Shown: positions 8,774-20,143 of the stretch, one piece after another
Layout: each line of letters begins with the position of its first letter
Numbering within the stretch: the first letter of the stretch is position 1
From: Sodiomyces alkalinus F11
Taxonomy: Eukaryota; Ascomycota; Sordariomycetes; Glomerellales; Plectosphaerellaceae
Assembly (NCBI RefSeq): GCF_003711515.1
Contig: NW_021167080.1
Span: 2,584,252 to 2,648,251, forward strand
DNA: 64,000 nt
Direction: 5' to 3'
Made by a program: the position numbers and the translations under genes
Notes under the pieces: model-generated
The model's input: the letters and a program-made list of their open reading frames with translations, nothing else
Told to the model about the DNA's origin: nothing
Databases searched by the model: none

Positions 8774-11700
8774 CGCGGATGCAACAGGCAAATGGCGTTT
8801 GGCGGCCTGCTAAGTGTCCTTTTGATGATATATCGGCTGGCAATTATCGTACCGGGAGAGGAAGTCGATGGGGAGGAGCGAGATGTCTTGATGCTGATAG
8901 GGAGGAAGCACTCTGACTGGCTCGTGGAAGGTCGGTGGAGGGCAGGCAACGGTTGCAGTGTGGTGGTGACAAGGCCGGGCTGGGGCTGTGAGCCACCAGT
9001 GGGAGTTCACGTCATGGGGTTACCGTTGGTCATTCTGATTCGCCAGATATAAGACATGGTCCCACTGTGTTTCTCGGACCGTCCTGAGTCTCCGTCTCCA
9101 CTCCTCCGTACTTGGAGTCTAGCGGTGTGTATATGTACTTAGTGTGTACAGGGTGTACAGTAGGTAATTGGTAGTGATGACCCTCTGTGACATGATAAGC
9201 ATCCGTCTCGTCGAACAAAAGTCAGCGATATGAGAATTACGAAGTAACGAATTGAGCACACAGATCCCATTGCTTAGAAACAGGTCCAAGGAGGGAGTGT
9301 CGACCAAGTGCAACCACCTGCTTCGAGCGACTGGTCGAGCCGGGTGAGGACGATATGTTGTGTTCGTATCAGTATCTCTTGAAGAAGCCCATATCAGTTT
9401 CACGAGAGTCGGGTCCAGGCATGGCGCGGGTTCTCAATTCTACGAAGGACTTCGCAAACGTGCTAAAGGGTACTTAGGCTTGAACCTCGGACAATCTTTG
9501 CATTCGGATCGATAGATAACCCCCATAACATAATCGGCTCCCTCGTGAAATAGCGTGCAAGTTGGCTGGAAACCTGGCGATGATTAAATATGTTATATGC
9601 TTATGGCAACACTAATTCTTCACAGTGGCATTGCAACCAAGTACGAATATTACCGGTAGTGCGGGCGTCGCGGGGCACAACCAACGAAAGTACGGATACG
9701 TACCTCTCAGTTCGTAGGTACGAAGCACTCCATATCTGCTCAGCTGTGGCTGTTACAACGGCGAAAAGTGGAAGAATGAGGGGTACAAGTACTTCGTACG
9801 AATAGTACTAAACTTTTAGCGGAGGAAAGGCAGGATACAGTCAAGGTACTCGACAGTACTCAGCCCATTAGTATGCAGTACTTTTACAGGGTAGATACGT
9901 GCTACGACATAAATAGACTTTCGAAAGTGGTTCCGACTGGTTATCTTCACACGGAGCCCCCAGGGAGCATTGTTGGCCCTTTTTATTAACATGGCGCACG
10001 TTCAGTTGCCGAGGATTGCCCCCAACAACTTGTGGACTTGTGCAACTCGTACTTTCGTGTAACTTGCGTCGTATAACTTGGCCGACTTGTCTCTATCTGC
10101 TTCTGCCTCCAAGAAACTCCAGCGAAGAATCCCAATTCCTTTTCTTCCTATTAACTACGGACCTCGTTCTATTAGAACTCGAGCAAAAGTCGCGTTTTTG
10201 TCTCGAATATGTGGTGTTGTTGTTGTTATTGTTTTGTCGCGCTTGTCACAACTACCAGGACAGCCGGCACTCAGGTCGATAGGTACCTTAGATGATGACT
10301 GGCGTATGTTTTCGTACCTATGTATACGAAGTACTTCGTACAAAGTAACAATAGTAACCGCAAGGCAATATTCATTTCAGCCAAAACACCAACCATTGTC
10401 ATGGAGCCAGCAAGCATCAGGATGCTCTAATTCCGAATCCTGTCCAATGAAAGGAAAAGAAAGTGGCGATTCGCAGGATGTACAGGTACCGCAGACGGAG
10501 TAGTGATGACTGGGCGATGGCCGTGGCTGGAACTCACTACCTTATACAAATGCAAGGCGAAACCACGCAAGTACTACCTAGGCGCGTCACAACTATTCGT
10601 ACAGATAGGTAGATAAGGTTCCTGAGGTATTGCCTTTTACCAGGTGAGGTAAGGTACCCCTTACCTTAGGAACGAGGTCAGCCAGGCATCAATCCCTCGG
10701 CTTTTCTCTTTTTACAGCCACTTAGGTATACGCCATCCGCCATCTCCAATGCCTGAAGTTCGCTGTGGGTTTCTGTATTGACTCCATATTGTTTCCTCTA
10801 CGGATACCCATCAGCTTTTGTCTGCTGCAGCCAGTCAGCTCCGTTCCCCAGAGACCTCGTCCCTAGCATTTGCTCCGTTCTGTGGTCTTCTTTTTCTTTT
10901 CTTTTCTTACACAACAATCCTTTCGCTCCATATTGTCCCATTTGCCTCAGTCTTTCTTGTTGCTAGCCCTGGCTGCATCCATTCGATACGTTGCAACCCT
11001 TCTGCCAGTGCCCTCTTTCGCAGGCTGCCACCAGTCCCAAAATGAAGATACTCACCCAAACACTTTCATTTTCCTCTCGTTTATTTACATTATATTTACC
11101 AAGTTCTTGATAATAGCGATCAAACACCGACTTCTTGCACTCGCGACGGAAAGCCGTTCGTCATATTTTACTTCCCTCCTCTTCTCCGTTTCTTTCCCGC
11201 ACACGGCCTCTCTTTTCGTATACAGACGTCAGTAAACGTCAAGTGCAAGATCCGGCCTGAAACCGCGGCCTGAGGCATAAAAATGCCCCTCCCCTTTTTC
11301 AACGCTCTCATTGGCTATGACCGTCCACCAAATCAGAGTCCACCGCCTTTTCGGGATTAGCGGCTGGAAAGTATAGGTACCTCTGCCGGTCGCCGAGCAG
11401 TGGCATCTTCCGGGTTTTTTCTTCTCTAATTATTATTTTTCATATTTTGTTTTCTAGGTTCCTTTTGTTCCGGGCTTACGCCGCTCTCGACTCATCGCCC
11501 CAATGCCCATCCGCACTAGGCTCCAGTACCCGGCGCCTGGCACTATTCGGGTGCCGGTAGTGCTGGGAGCTGGGAGGCGAGCACTATAGCCCCCCAACAC
11601 TTACCTGCAACGCAGTAAACCCCCTTCCAGCCACACCCAGTCAGTACAGGAACTCTTCCTGTACTCTTCTTGACGGCACTTTCTCGTTCCGGGCATTTCC

Positions 11701-12497
11701 CCCCCACCCTTTCCCCATAGAACAAAAGTCTACCGGCGCATTTGCCCAGTCCTCCCACTGTCCCACACGCTGACTGGCTTTGGTTCCTTTTCCCATTCCT
11801 CCACTGTTGTTCCCACGGACCTCTCCTCCTCCCCTTCTTTCAATCTCTCACCCCCCCCATCCACCTTTTCACATTCACCTCTCTTCGCCTTGTTTTACGG
11901 TCAGATTCGTTCCGTCAGTCCCGCATTCCCTAATTCTATGATCTGACTGCAATTCACCGATTTAATCCTTCCCTTTGTCTTCGCGCCGCTTCGACTCGGC
12001 ACTTTGGTCGTTTCGACACCGCGTTTTTCGTCCTCGTCGTCCTCGTCCTCGTCCTCGGTTCGACCCATTCCACCAGCCACGAAAGACTTTTCTCCGACAC
12101 ACTTGTGGACGAAATCGAGTCGCGCCTTGAAAATTACTTCCTTGATAATCCAGATCGCCTTTATAAACAAGTCGACGCAGCCAGATTCTACTCCTGTCTG
12201 TTCGTTCGATCTGTTCACATTGAGCGACGCCGACGCCCCCAACCGAATCGAGGCGTCTCACGTTCGATTCCCGAATTCTACAACGAACCTACATACCACA
12301 AGCACCCAAAACGACCATTACCGCCACGGATGATCGCAGTGCCTCGGGTCTCTAGCACTGAGAGAATAACCAACCTGACCTACCCGTGGGCGCGCGTCTG
12401 GACAGGCGTCGCCATGCTTTCCAGGCCGCTACGGTAATCAGCTTGCCAACATTTCCCTCTCATCTTCTTCCCTCAACGCGAGGTCACCCTTTAGATT
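8774..12497. promoter_or_regulatory. 3.7 kb gene-free region upstream of SET3
   Basis: No supported gene lies between the NPC2-like start (minus) and SET3 (plus). The left part (9.6-10.7 kb) is dense in GTAC-centred palindromic words such as TTCGTACGAA (9793-9802) and TACGAAGTACTTCGTA (10325-10340). The right part (10.75-12.5 kb) is strongly pyrimidine-rich on the plus strand, typical of fungal promoters and long 5' leaders. Short open frames, for example at 10078-10503 and 10870-11235, start at non-ATG codons or are CT-tract translations and are not supported. Two upstream ORFs occur before SET3 (see separate entry). Confidence 0.6.
12330..12437 (+). promoter_or_regulatory. candidate upstream ORF in SET3 leader
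   Basis: An ATG at 12330 opens a 35-codon frame that stops at 12437, 60 bases before the SET3 start. A minimal ORF of ATG-ATC-TGA also occurs at 11938-11946. If the SET3 transcript starts in the CT-rich tract upstream, these would be translated first and could reduce SET3 translation. The transcript start is not known from the sequence, and a 5' UTR intron could remove them. Confidence 0.4.
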
Positions 12498-15380
12498 ATG
12501 ACAGAAAAGCCGCAACCGCCGCATCAGCAGTCCTCGACGCAGATCGCGATTCCTAGTCAGACCCTTTCTGCGCCTACCGTCACCGCTTCTCAGCCCGACG
12601 CTTCGCGCAAGACCGACGCCCCGACGGATGAAGAGCCATACACGATTAAGTGCATCTGCAACTTCTCTGATGATGATGGAAACACGATTTATTGCGAGAC
12701 TTGCGATACGTGGCAGCACATTGAATGTTTTTACCCCGACTGTCGTGAGGAGGCACTCCGCGAAGACTTTGCACACTCTTGTGCTGAGTGCAAGCCCCGT
12801 CACTTGGATATACAGAAGGCCATCGAACGCACCAAACGGCTCAGGGATGCTGCTGCTGCCCCCGAAGAAGCCCCGGACAAGAAGTCCAAGAGGCCCCCCT
12901 CCAAAAACAGCCATAAGAAAAAGCCCAAGCCGACCGACCTGCACCTGAATGGTCACGCTGGCCACCAGGAAAATAACAAACAAGGAAACACTTCTGATCA
13001 TCTTCACCCAACAAAGAAGTCCAAGTCCTCCCACCGACCATCACACTCAACAAGCTCCCTGGCGAACAAACGAAGTCCGTCTCATGGCAACAGCCGAGCA
13101 CACGGTCACCCTCCAAGTCCCGCATTCACGCCTCCTGAACTCCCGAATGATTTTGAAATCCATGGGTATTCGGCGAGGTTTTTAACTCTCTACGGCAACG
13201 AACCAGATCCAGATCCCCGTAAGACTCCGAGCAATTCCTTCTCTAGTTTGGCCACATCGAATGCCATGTCCCTATGGCTTCGCGATCCCGAAAGGATGAA
13301 GCAAGAGACCGGGCACTCGTTTAGCGATGTCTTTCAGGAATTGCCTGCAGACATCGATACACGCAAGCGGGAACTGGTTGTCCAGGAGAAGCTGCTTTCG
13401 CCGACACCGAACGTCCTCATCCGCTGGAAATACCTTGCAACGCCAGTCGCAATCGAAAAGGATGTGCCGCTGATGGAGCTACATGGCCAGATTGGCTTCC
13501 AAAAAGACTACTGCGCCGACCCCGAAAGCATGTGGGAAGAACTATCGACTCCGTTGCCGTTCGTTTTCTTCCACCCGATGTTACCATTGTGCATCGATAC
13601 TAGGAACGAAAAGTCGCCAGGGCGGTACGTACGTCGGAGTTGCAAGCCCAACGCCGTCTTAGATACATACCTCTCGAACACGTCAGAGTATCACTTCTGG
13701 CTCGTGAGCGATCGGTACATTGGTGCGAACGAGCAGATTACGCTGCCGTGGGATTTCCGATTACCCAATACGCAAAAAGCTCGAATGTTGCATCTGATTG
13801 GCTTAAGCGATGACGAAGTAATCAATCGAGACGAGCCGGATATGGACGAGGTAGAGTACCAGCGGATATCAGCGTGGCTTCACCGTGTGCTTTCCGAGTC
13901 GGGCGGGTGTGCCTGCGACCTTGGCAGCAACTGTGCCTTTGCGCGGTTCCATCGGCAATATCAAGGAAGGACGCAGCATCGACCCCAGGCTACGAAGAAG
14001 AAGGCGCGCAAACCGAAAGTGCAGACCATCTCCCCAACAAGCACAGGCTATGCCTCCAACAGCCGTGCCGCCAGCGAGAGCCACGTTGACGAAATGGACC
14101 ACGACGCCCGGTCGGCATCTGAGAGAAGTAAACCGCCCAGTCGGGACAGGACGCCTTTCCGGCAAGGGTCACTGGATCAGCCCGAGATTCTTACCGAACC
14201 GACCGACAGGGATAAACGAAAGGTGCAAATGGTCGAGGATTCATTCCGCCGCATGGAACAACACCCTCGCAAGAAGAAGCGCGTCTCTGACGGACCTAAT
14301 CCAAAATCCAAATCGAAAAGCACGGCCACTGGCGCGGGGTCGGGCTCCAACGGACCGAGCCGATATGTGGATGCGGGAACTTCCAGAGAAAAATGGGGAT
14401 CACCAACAAGCTCGCATTCGGCACACGGGCGGGATGCCTTCGAACCTTCTACTTCTGGGTCTAGATCTGTTGCGTCGCAGTCCCGCCCCGCATCAACTGC
14501 ACCGCGACCGCAATACTGTGATGCTTCCGTCCAGACGGACCCTGTTGTGGGGGAATGGTTCAGTATCTCACTTCAGGCGCCGAAACCCCGTCGAAGAGTC
14601 ATCTCCCTGTCGCAGCGTCTCCTCAACAACCGTCATCGTCTTCAATACGACGAGGAAGAAAGGCGGAGGCGACATGTTTCCATGGTCGCCCAACCTTCGT
14701 CAGCAGACACCATGGATCTCGACGACTCAGGTGAGAGACAGCAGCCAGGAGCGAACGTCCCCGCTCCAGAGAAAGAACCCAAACCTCCGGAGTCTCTAGC
14801 GAATTCCGAGTCGCGCGATGTTGCGATGACGGACTCGCCTTCTCTGTCACCAACGGTGTCATCAACATGGTCAAAGCCTCCTGTTTCAGACGCTGCACCA
14901 GTTGTGAATGGCGCCAGCAGTCCCGAGGAGGCCAAGGCACCCCATTTACGCGTGCAGATGCCCGTCCTCCCCACGCTGAGGACGTCGACATGGACGGATA
15001 CAGATGTCACCCCGCCGCAGCCCGCACCGGCATCCCTAATCCCGTCGCCACTCTCTTCGAACAGTCTTTCTAGTCCGTTTGTTCCGGCTGCTGTCAATGG
15101 CATTGCGCAACCGAGTCCAGTCAAGAAGAAGCTCAGTCTAAGCGATTACACCAAGAGCCGGATGAACAAGGCTGCGGCTGCTGCGGCTGCGGCGGTTCCG
15201 AAGCCGAATGGAAACTTGAAAGTGGCGGAGGATACCAAGACACCTTTGGAGACCATCGTCGATGTCCCAGCCGCGGAGAAGTCGAGCGATATTGCTGCCA
15301 CCACGATGACAACTCAGCCTAATGGAGTCAGTCCCATTTCACCGTTGACGATCGTTAAGAAGACCGATTCATCCTTGTAA
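12498..15380 (+). CDS. SET3: SET3-type PHD and SET domain protein of the Set3C histone deacetylase complex
   Basis: A single uninterrupted exon encodes 960 residues. A PHD finger spans about residues 50-105, with cysteines in CICNFSDDDG, YCETCDTWQH and CAECKPR. A SET domain follows at about 290-430, ending EQITLPWDFRLP. The usual NHSCxPN motif reads RYVRRSCKPNA, and the usual catalytic tyrosine motif is replaced by LPWDF, so methyltransferase activity is probably lost. This fits Set3/Set4 and MLL5/SETD5 relatives, which act as scaffolds and readers of H3K4me in an HDAC complex. The C-terminal half is low-complexity with basic nuclear-localisation-like clusters (PRKKKR) and a short Ala run near residue 900. 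The start at 12498 is the first ATG of the open frame. Function is inferred from domain architecture. Confidence 0.9.
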   Translation: MTEKPQPPHQQSSTQIAIPSQTLSAPTVTASQPDASRKTDAPTDEEPYTIKCICNFSDDDGNTIYCETCDTWQHIECFYPDCREEALREDFAHSCAECKPRHLDIQKAIERTKRLRDAAAAPEEAPDKKSKRPPSKNSHKKKPKPTDLHLNGHAGHQENNKQGNTSDHLHPTKKSKSSHRPSHSTSSLANKRSPSHGNSRAHGHPPSPAFTPPELPNDFEIHGYSARFLTLYGNEPDPDPRKTPSNSFSSLATSNAMSLWLRDPERMKQETGHSFSDVFQELPADIDTRKRELVVQEKLLSPTPNVLIRWKYLATPVAIEKDVPLMELHGQIGFQKDYCADPESMWEELSTPLPFVFFHPMLPLCIDTRNEKSPGRYVRRSCKPNAVLDTYLSNTSEYHFWLVSDRYIGANEQITLPWDFRLPNTQKARMLHLIGLSDDEVINRDEPDMDEVEYQRISAWLHRVLSESGGCACDLGSNCAFARFHRQYQGRTQHRPQATKKKARKPKVQTISPTSTGYASNSRAASESHVDEMDHDARSASERSKPPSRDRTPFRQGSLDQPEILTEPTDRDKRKVQMVEDSFRRMEQHPRKKKRVSDGPNPKSKSKSTATGAGSGSNGPSRYVDAGTSREKWGSPTSSHSAHGRDAFEPSTSGSRSVASQSRPASTAPRPQYCDASVQTDPVVGEWFSISLQAPKPRRRVISLSQRLLNNRHRLQYDEEERRRRHVSMVAQPSSADTMDLDDSGERQQPGANVPAPEKEPKPPESLANSESRDVAMTDSPSLSPTVSSTWSKPPVSDAAPVVNGASSPEEAKAPHLRVQMPVLPTLRTSTWTDTDVTPPQPAPASLIPSPLSSNSLSSPFVPAAVNGIAQPSPVKKKLSLSDYTKSRMNKAAAAAAAAVPKPNGNLKVAEDTKTPLETIVDVPAAEKSSDIAATTMTTQPNGVSPISPLTIVKKTDSSL

Positions 15381-16844
15381 TATACTGTGGGAGTACGACG
15401 AACGTGTCTGATGATGGAGAACCATGGAGACGGGATTCGCCATGGCTTCTTGATTCCTTTACGGAATTTAATATCGGCTGGAGCCTGCACGTTTCGGTTA
15501 TTTCTTTGCTGGGCGTTACAGGGGAGCTAGCGGACCTACGAGTCGGGGTGTTTGTTGTGCTTTTCGGCATCTCGAAACTCCGAGATGATTCAGGGCGAAC
15601 GAGTCAGGTTCTGGCAGCGTGTGCAGTCCGTGGGCAATTCTCTCCTATGAGGAAAGGAAAAGAAAAAAGGACCGTCATGAAAAAGGGGGCTTTTTGGTTG
15701 GCAAAACCTTTCTTGATTTGATTTTGTTGCATCTCGCTCCAGCCCGTCGCGCCCATGGGAAGGGGAACGCCGCGGGGTAGACGGACAAGGGAAAGAGGAA
15801 CAATCCTCGTGCGCGGGGTTGGGAGAGGCGCTTGGGGCGGCAACTTCTGTGTATTTCTATGGATTTATTGAGTATGAGGAGCCAGGGGTTCTTTTTTTTT
15901 CGTTTTCTTTTATTTTTCTTCCCTTTTATCCACGCAAGCCGAAGCTACCTTGTCTGGGAGGACCAGATGTGTGAGGGAGCCATGGGATGGGTTCAATGGA
16001 ATGGAATGGAAAAGGGCAGGGCAGGGCCACGGCAAAATGCGAAATCTACGATGGATGAATTGTCCAGGGGCACGATTTGGCCCTTTTCTTGACTCTCGCT
16101 ATGCTCTCTCCAATCCGGTTGCCCTATATCCGACGTGAACCTCGCCCAGTCAAGTGCAGATCATGCTGTGCGACCACGTCGAGTAGTTTATGAGCATCAG
16201 CTAGCCTGCTGAGGCTCTACCTACGTATATACAATGATAAATATCCATCCGTCTAAGGACAATGAACCTTGCTCTATTCCGACCGGATCCACATACTGGG
16301 TATGTCGTGAGAAGAGTGAAGCAACGAGACTTGAGTCGTATCGTCGTATCTGCGGAAGAAAGCCGGCTATGCCTCCAATAGGTGGTCCCAATTGCTTCTC
16401 GTGTCAGTAGGCAGTCCTTGGTCAAGCGGACAGGCGGGTTCTAGAGTTCAGCCATTGCGGATGGGTTCACTCGCCCACCTACCTGCCCCTCGTATGTGAC
16501 GCCACGTCGGCATTCGGCACACAGAGCAGCGATGTGAGGGTGGAGGAGGGGGGAGAGTACGCGTGGCACTTCGTTTTGCACCGGTGAGCAAGGCATCGCG
16601 CCAAAGGTGTCTCCGACTGTGTTGGTGATGTGTGTTGTGGTCAGAGTCGTCATATACTTTTGACGTTGCACTGGTTTTTCACTGGACCCTTCACCAACGG
16701 TATGGAGGGGGCATCTCCGGGAGGTAGGACAACACAAGTGTAGAATGACACAGGAATGCATCGAGTTTCTTCTGTTTTCTTTTTCTTTTTCTTGTTTTTT
16801 TTCTTCTTCCTTTTTTTCCCTTTTACTTCTTTTGGCCGCCCAAC
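15381..16844. other. convergent intergenic region between SET3 and ALG7
   Basis: No gene is supported. It contains 3' UTRs of both genes. A T-rich pyrimidine tract lies at about 16768-16830, just past the ALG7 stop, and a smaller one at about 15890-15925. Confidence 0.5.
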
Positions 16845-18372
16845 CTAGGAAGAAACTTCGGTAGCTGAAGCGAGAGCCCAGTTATCTTCCTTAAAGATAA
16901 GAAGTGCGAGGCAGTGGCGGGCGAAGAGGCCAAAGAGACCGACGACCAGCTGGAGGATAGTAACTTCCAGTGCTAGCCGGTCTTCGCGGAGGGGCCCACG
17001 CCAGACGAGCCAGAGATTGAGGAGAGTCATGTTGCTCGCCTCGGTGATGTTGCCGTCCTCATCCTCGGAGATGCGGAGGAGGTGCAAGCGGGCCAAGAGA
17101 CGCAGGGCGACGGCGACGAGGGGACGAGGCTGGCGGCCGGGCGGCCAAGTGGTGACGGAGGGTTCCATGAGGCCGGTGCGGGGGTTGAAGCGCGGGAGGC
17201 GGTGGCGCGGGCAAGGGACGAGGCCGAACAGCTGGGGGGCGGAGTAGGCAGCGTTGGCGAGCTGGGGAACGAGGAGAAGGCCGAGTGTCTTGGAAAAGTG
17301 GCCGAGGATGCCGACGGTGGCAAAGACCATGCCGGAAAAGTAGCAGTAGGTGTCGCCTACGAAGACGCGGGCGGGGTAGCGATTGTGGAGGAGAAGAGCA
17401 ACGGAGACTCCGATCCAGGGGAGGAGGAGGTAGAGCGAGAAGAGGTGCGAATCGGTGGCCGGGTGAGGGTACGGGGTCAGGAGATATAAAGCGTCGTTGA
17501 GGACGAGGAGGAAGGAGATGACGAGGGATTGGGCGACTTCAATGCCGTTGATACCGGCCAGCATGTTGATGGATTGCGGGCAGAACATGGCAACGCAGGC
17601 CATGTAGACGTAGTACAAGGGCCCCAAGTCCAAGAGTTCGCCGAGATAGGGCTGGAGAGGGATGGGAAGGACGACGGAGGTGACGCCAAAGTCGACGAAG
17701 TAGACGACCAAGATGGGGATGGCGGCCAGACCGGGAATCCACCACTTGTGACGCCAGCGGATGTCGAAGAGGTCATCGCCGATACCAAGGAGGGCGGTGG
17801 TCTGTAGGGAGATGATAGCAGAGAGGTAACTGGCCAGCTGTAGGGAGGGAGGTCAAGATTAGCAGGTTTGATAAAAATAAAACAAAAAAGAGAAGGGGGG
17901 GGCGAAGAAGAGACGGCTTTCGTCTTACCTTGCTATGCGGGAACCGGTGAAGGAGGCGACCCTGCTGTACGTGCTCGACCTGGTAGACGACATCGCGGTT
18001 ACCACCACCACTAGTGGCGGCAACGATATCCTTGTAGAAGGGAAAGGGAATGAAGACGATAAGGACGAGGAGGTATACGGCAGCGCAAACAGCACCCATA
18101 CATTCGGGGATCTCAGGGCGATGGGGCTTGGAGAGGTCGCAACCCTTAAAGCCAGCCTTGATGAAGGTGGGACCGAGCCACCGCACCATGGAATGGCAGA
18201 GGGAGAAGCCGATCAAAGCGAGGGCGACGTTGGCGGCAAGAGGTTCGCCATCGCCATGAAAGGTATTGACAAGGACGACGCTTGCTGCAAAGACAATAGA
18301 GGTGTGCAAGAGGAACTCGGATCGGGAGAGGGATGTCCCGTCGGTCTTGGGCTTGGGGGAGCGACCAACCAT
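16845..18372 (-). CDS. ALG7: UDP-GlcNAc:dolichyl-phosphate GlcNAc-1-phosphotransferase
   Basis: Two exons on the minus strand, 18372-17929 and 17837-16845, give 478 residues. The first ATG in the open frame is at 18372 (MVGRSPKPK). The protein is almost entirely hydrophobic with about ten membrane spans and has the family motifs GFKGCDLSKP, LLGIGDDLFDIRWRHKWW, INMLAGINGIEVAQS and VFVGDTYCYFSGM, which line the Mg/UDP-GlcNAc and dolichol-phosphate site. ALG7 makes the first committed step of N-glycan precursor synthesis at the ER and is the target of tunicamycin. The intron (91 bp, GTAAGA...CTACAG) falls between HSK and LASYLSAI and preserves phase. Catalytic motifs appear intact. Identification is firm. 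Confidence 0.96.
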
Positions 18373-20143
18373 CGTGGTGTTGTTGGGGATAATATTCTTG
18401 CTCTGGTCTCTGATCGGTGCGCGCAGATAAGTCGGTGTCAATCAAGGTGGTAACTATAGGCGACAGAAAGAATTATTAGTTATTCGTATCCATGATCTCT
18501 TGTGTGGTCTGGTGATCTGTTGATTTGAGGAAAGCGCGTGTTTGTGTTGGGCTCTGGGAAAGATGGAGAGAAAGAACCTACAAGGAGAAGAAAAGAAATA
18601 GGGGACATCAGAGCAAAAACCAAGAGACACCCAAGCCCCGAAAGAAAGAAGGGGAATAGCTAGAAAAGAAAACTAGTGGATATTGCTGTCAATGGCAAGG
18701 CGCATCCTCACAAGGCAGGATAGAAGACATTAAGAATCGGCAAGTGTTAAGCTTGAAGAGGAAGGTAGGTCGATGCGCCGCGCACTTGTGCTTGTGAACC
18801 TGTCGGTTTATTCATCCGTTAACCTATAAGCCGCGTGAAGGGATTATAAGCGAATACAATGACTGAATGGATGTTCCAAGGTGGAATGGGGATATAGGAG
18901 AAACCCGAGTGGGAGTGTGGTTGTGGGCTGTAAGATAATAGATGATGATATCTCGCAATGGAGCAATGGACACGATAGCTTTGATAGCTCAACGTTTCTT
19001 GTCGGATGCCAAGAAATGGAATTTTAAGTGCATTTAAGTGCATCCACTGACCAAGGGACCAAGCAGGGATCCGGGGTAAGAGCGAGTGAGCACCCAAAAG
19101 TGGAAGTGGCGGAAATTCTGACGAATCAGATCACCACACCCGGGACCCAGGTGTCGGACATTCTTGGCACAGAGTGGGAGTCAAGTACATACGAATGTAT
19201 AGAAGTGCTTGTTTGGGACTAGACTGTATTATATAATCCAAATCAGCAGTACACGTGTACTAAGTCACATGCTTCTGACCACCGGGGATTCGGTAAACCA
19301 ACTCTAAGCTCCGAACTATTCTCCACTCGGCCGACTCGGCTCAACTTCTCCATCCTCATCTCCTCCACCTCCTCCATCTATCCTAGGCCTGAGCTTCCTT
19401 CCACGTCTCTTATACTTATTCCTGCTGTAGAGGTAAGATGGCTAACGGTTAACAAACACAGCACGCCGACAACGGACGGTTCCAGCCTTACACTAACTAT
19501 CCCGTACTACTTCATTACGAAGTACGGATACGTTCGACAGCAATCCATGCATCACATCACATCATGCCTGCTATTAGGCACGTCAACCCGAGTGGTCCCT
19601 TTGTTCCTCCGACTTATCGGCCCTCGGAATAGGGTGGCCACAGCGGCTCCTTGGCTCAGAAGTTCGAACCCTCACTGTTAGACGTCGGAACATTGTCGAC
19701 TGGCTGGTCTCATTTATTTATTTTCTCTTTGGGTGCCAGCTTGCCGTTTTCCGTCTTCTTGACTTGGACTCGTCCAATACTAACCTCCCATCACTCCCCC
19801 AGTCAGCGAACGTTGAGTACAGCTGCCATTTGTAATTTCTCGTCAGGGACCGTTTGCTGGACATACGTTGTAATCATGGCCTCCCCGCTGTGCAAACAGG
19901 ACCCCTCACCTCGTCCTACCCCTGGTCTCTGGTCTCTGGTCTCCGCATCAGCTACTCCGTAACCGCAGCATGCCTATTCCCTATTTGACATGTAAGACAC
20001 CGATCCCTCGGTATCATTTATCCAGAACGCCCGTCTCGCCGTAGCGTCCCCCAGAGAACTTTCGCTTTTCATCTGTCGATTGTTTCCCACTGTCTTTCCT
20101 TTTTGACAAGAACAGTACACCGTCGAGCCCCGGGGAAAAAGAG
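18373..20143. promoter_or_regulatory. divergent promoter region of ALG7 and the MFS transporter gene
   Basis: No gene is supported. The region holds the two promoters. A GTAC-rich word cluster (CCCGTACTAC, TACGAAGTACGG) lies at about 19495-19530. Weak short open frames at 19651-19962 have no recognisable product. Confidence 0.5.

Noticed and set aside
10078..10503. 141-codon plus-strand frame in the SET3 upstream region
   Set aside because: It starts at TTG, has no recognisable motif, and lies in a palindrome-rich noncoding stretch.
13885..14799. 304-residue plus-strand frame inside SET3
   Set aside because: An alternate frame of the SET3 coding sequence; no domain or splice evidence.
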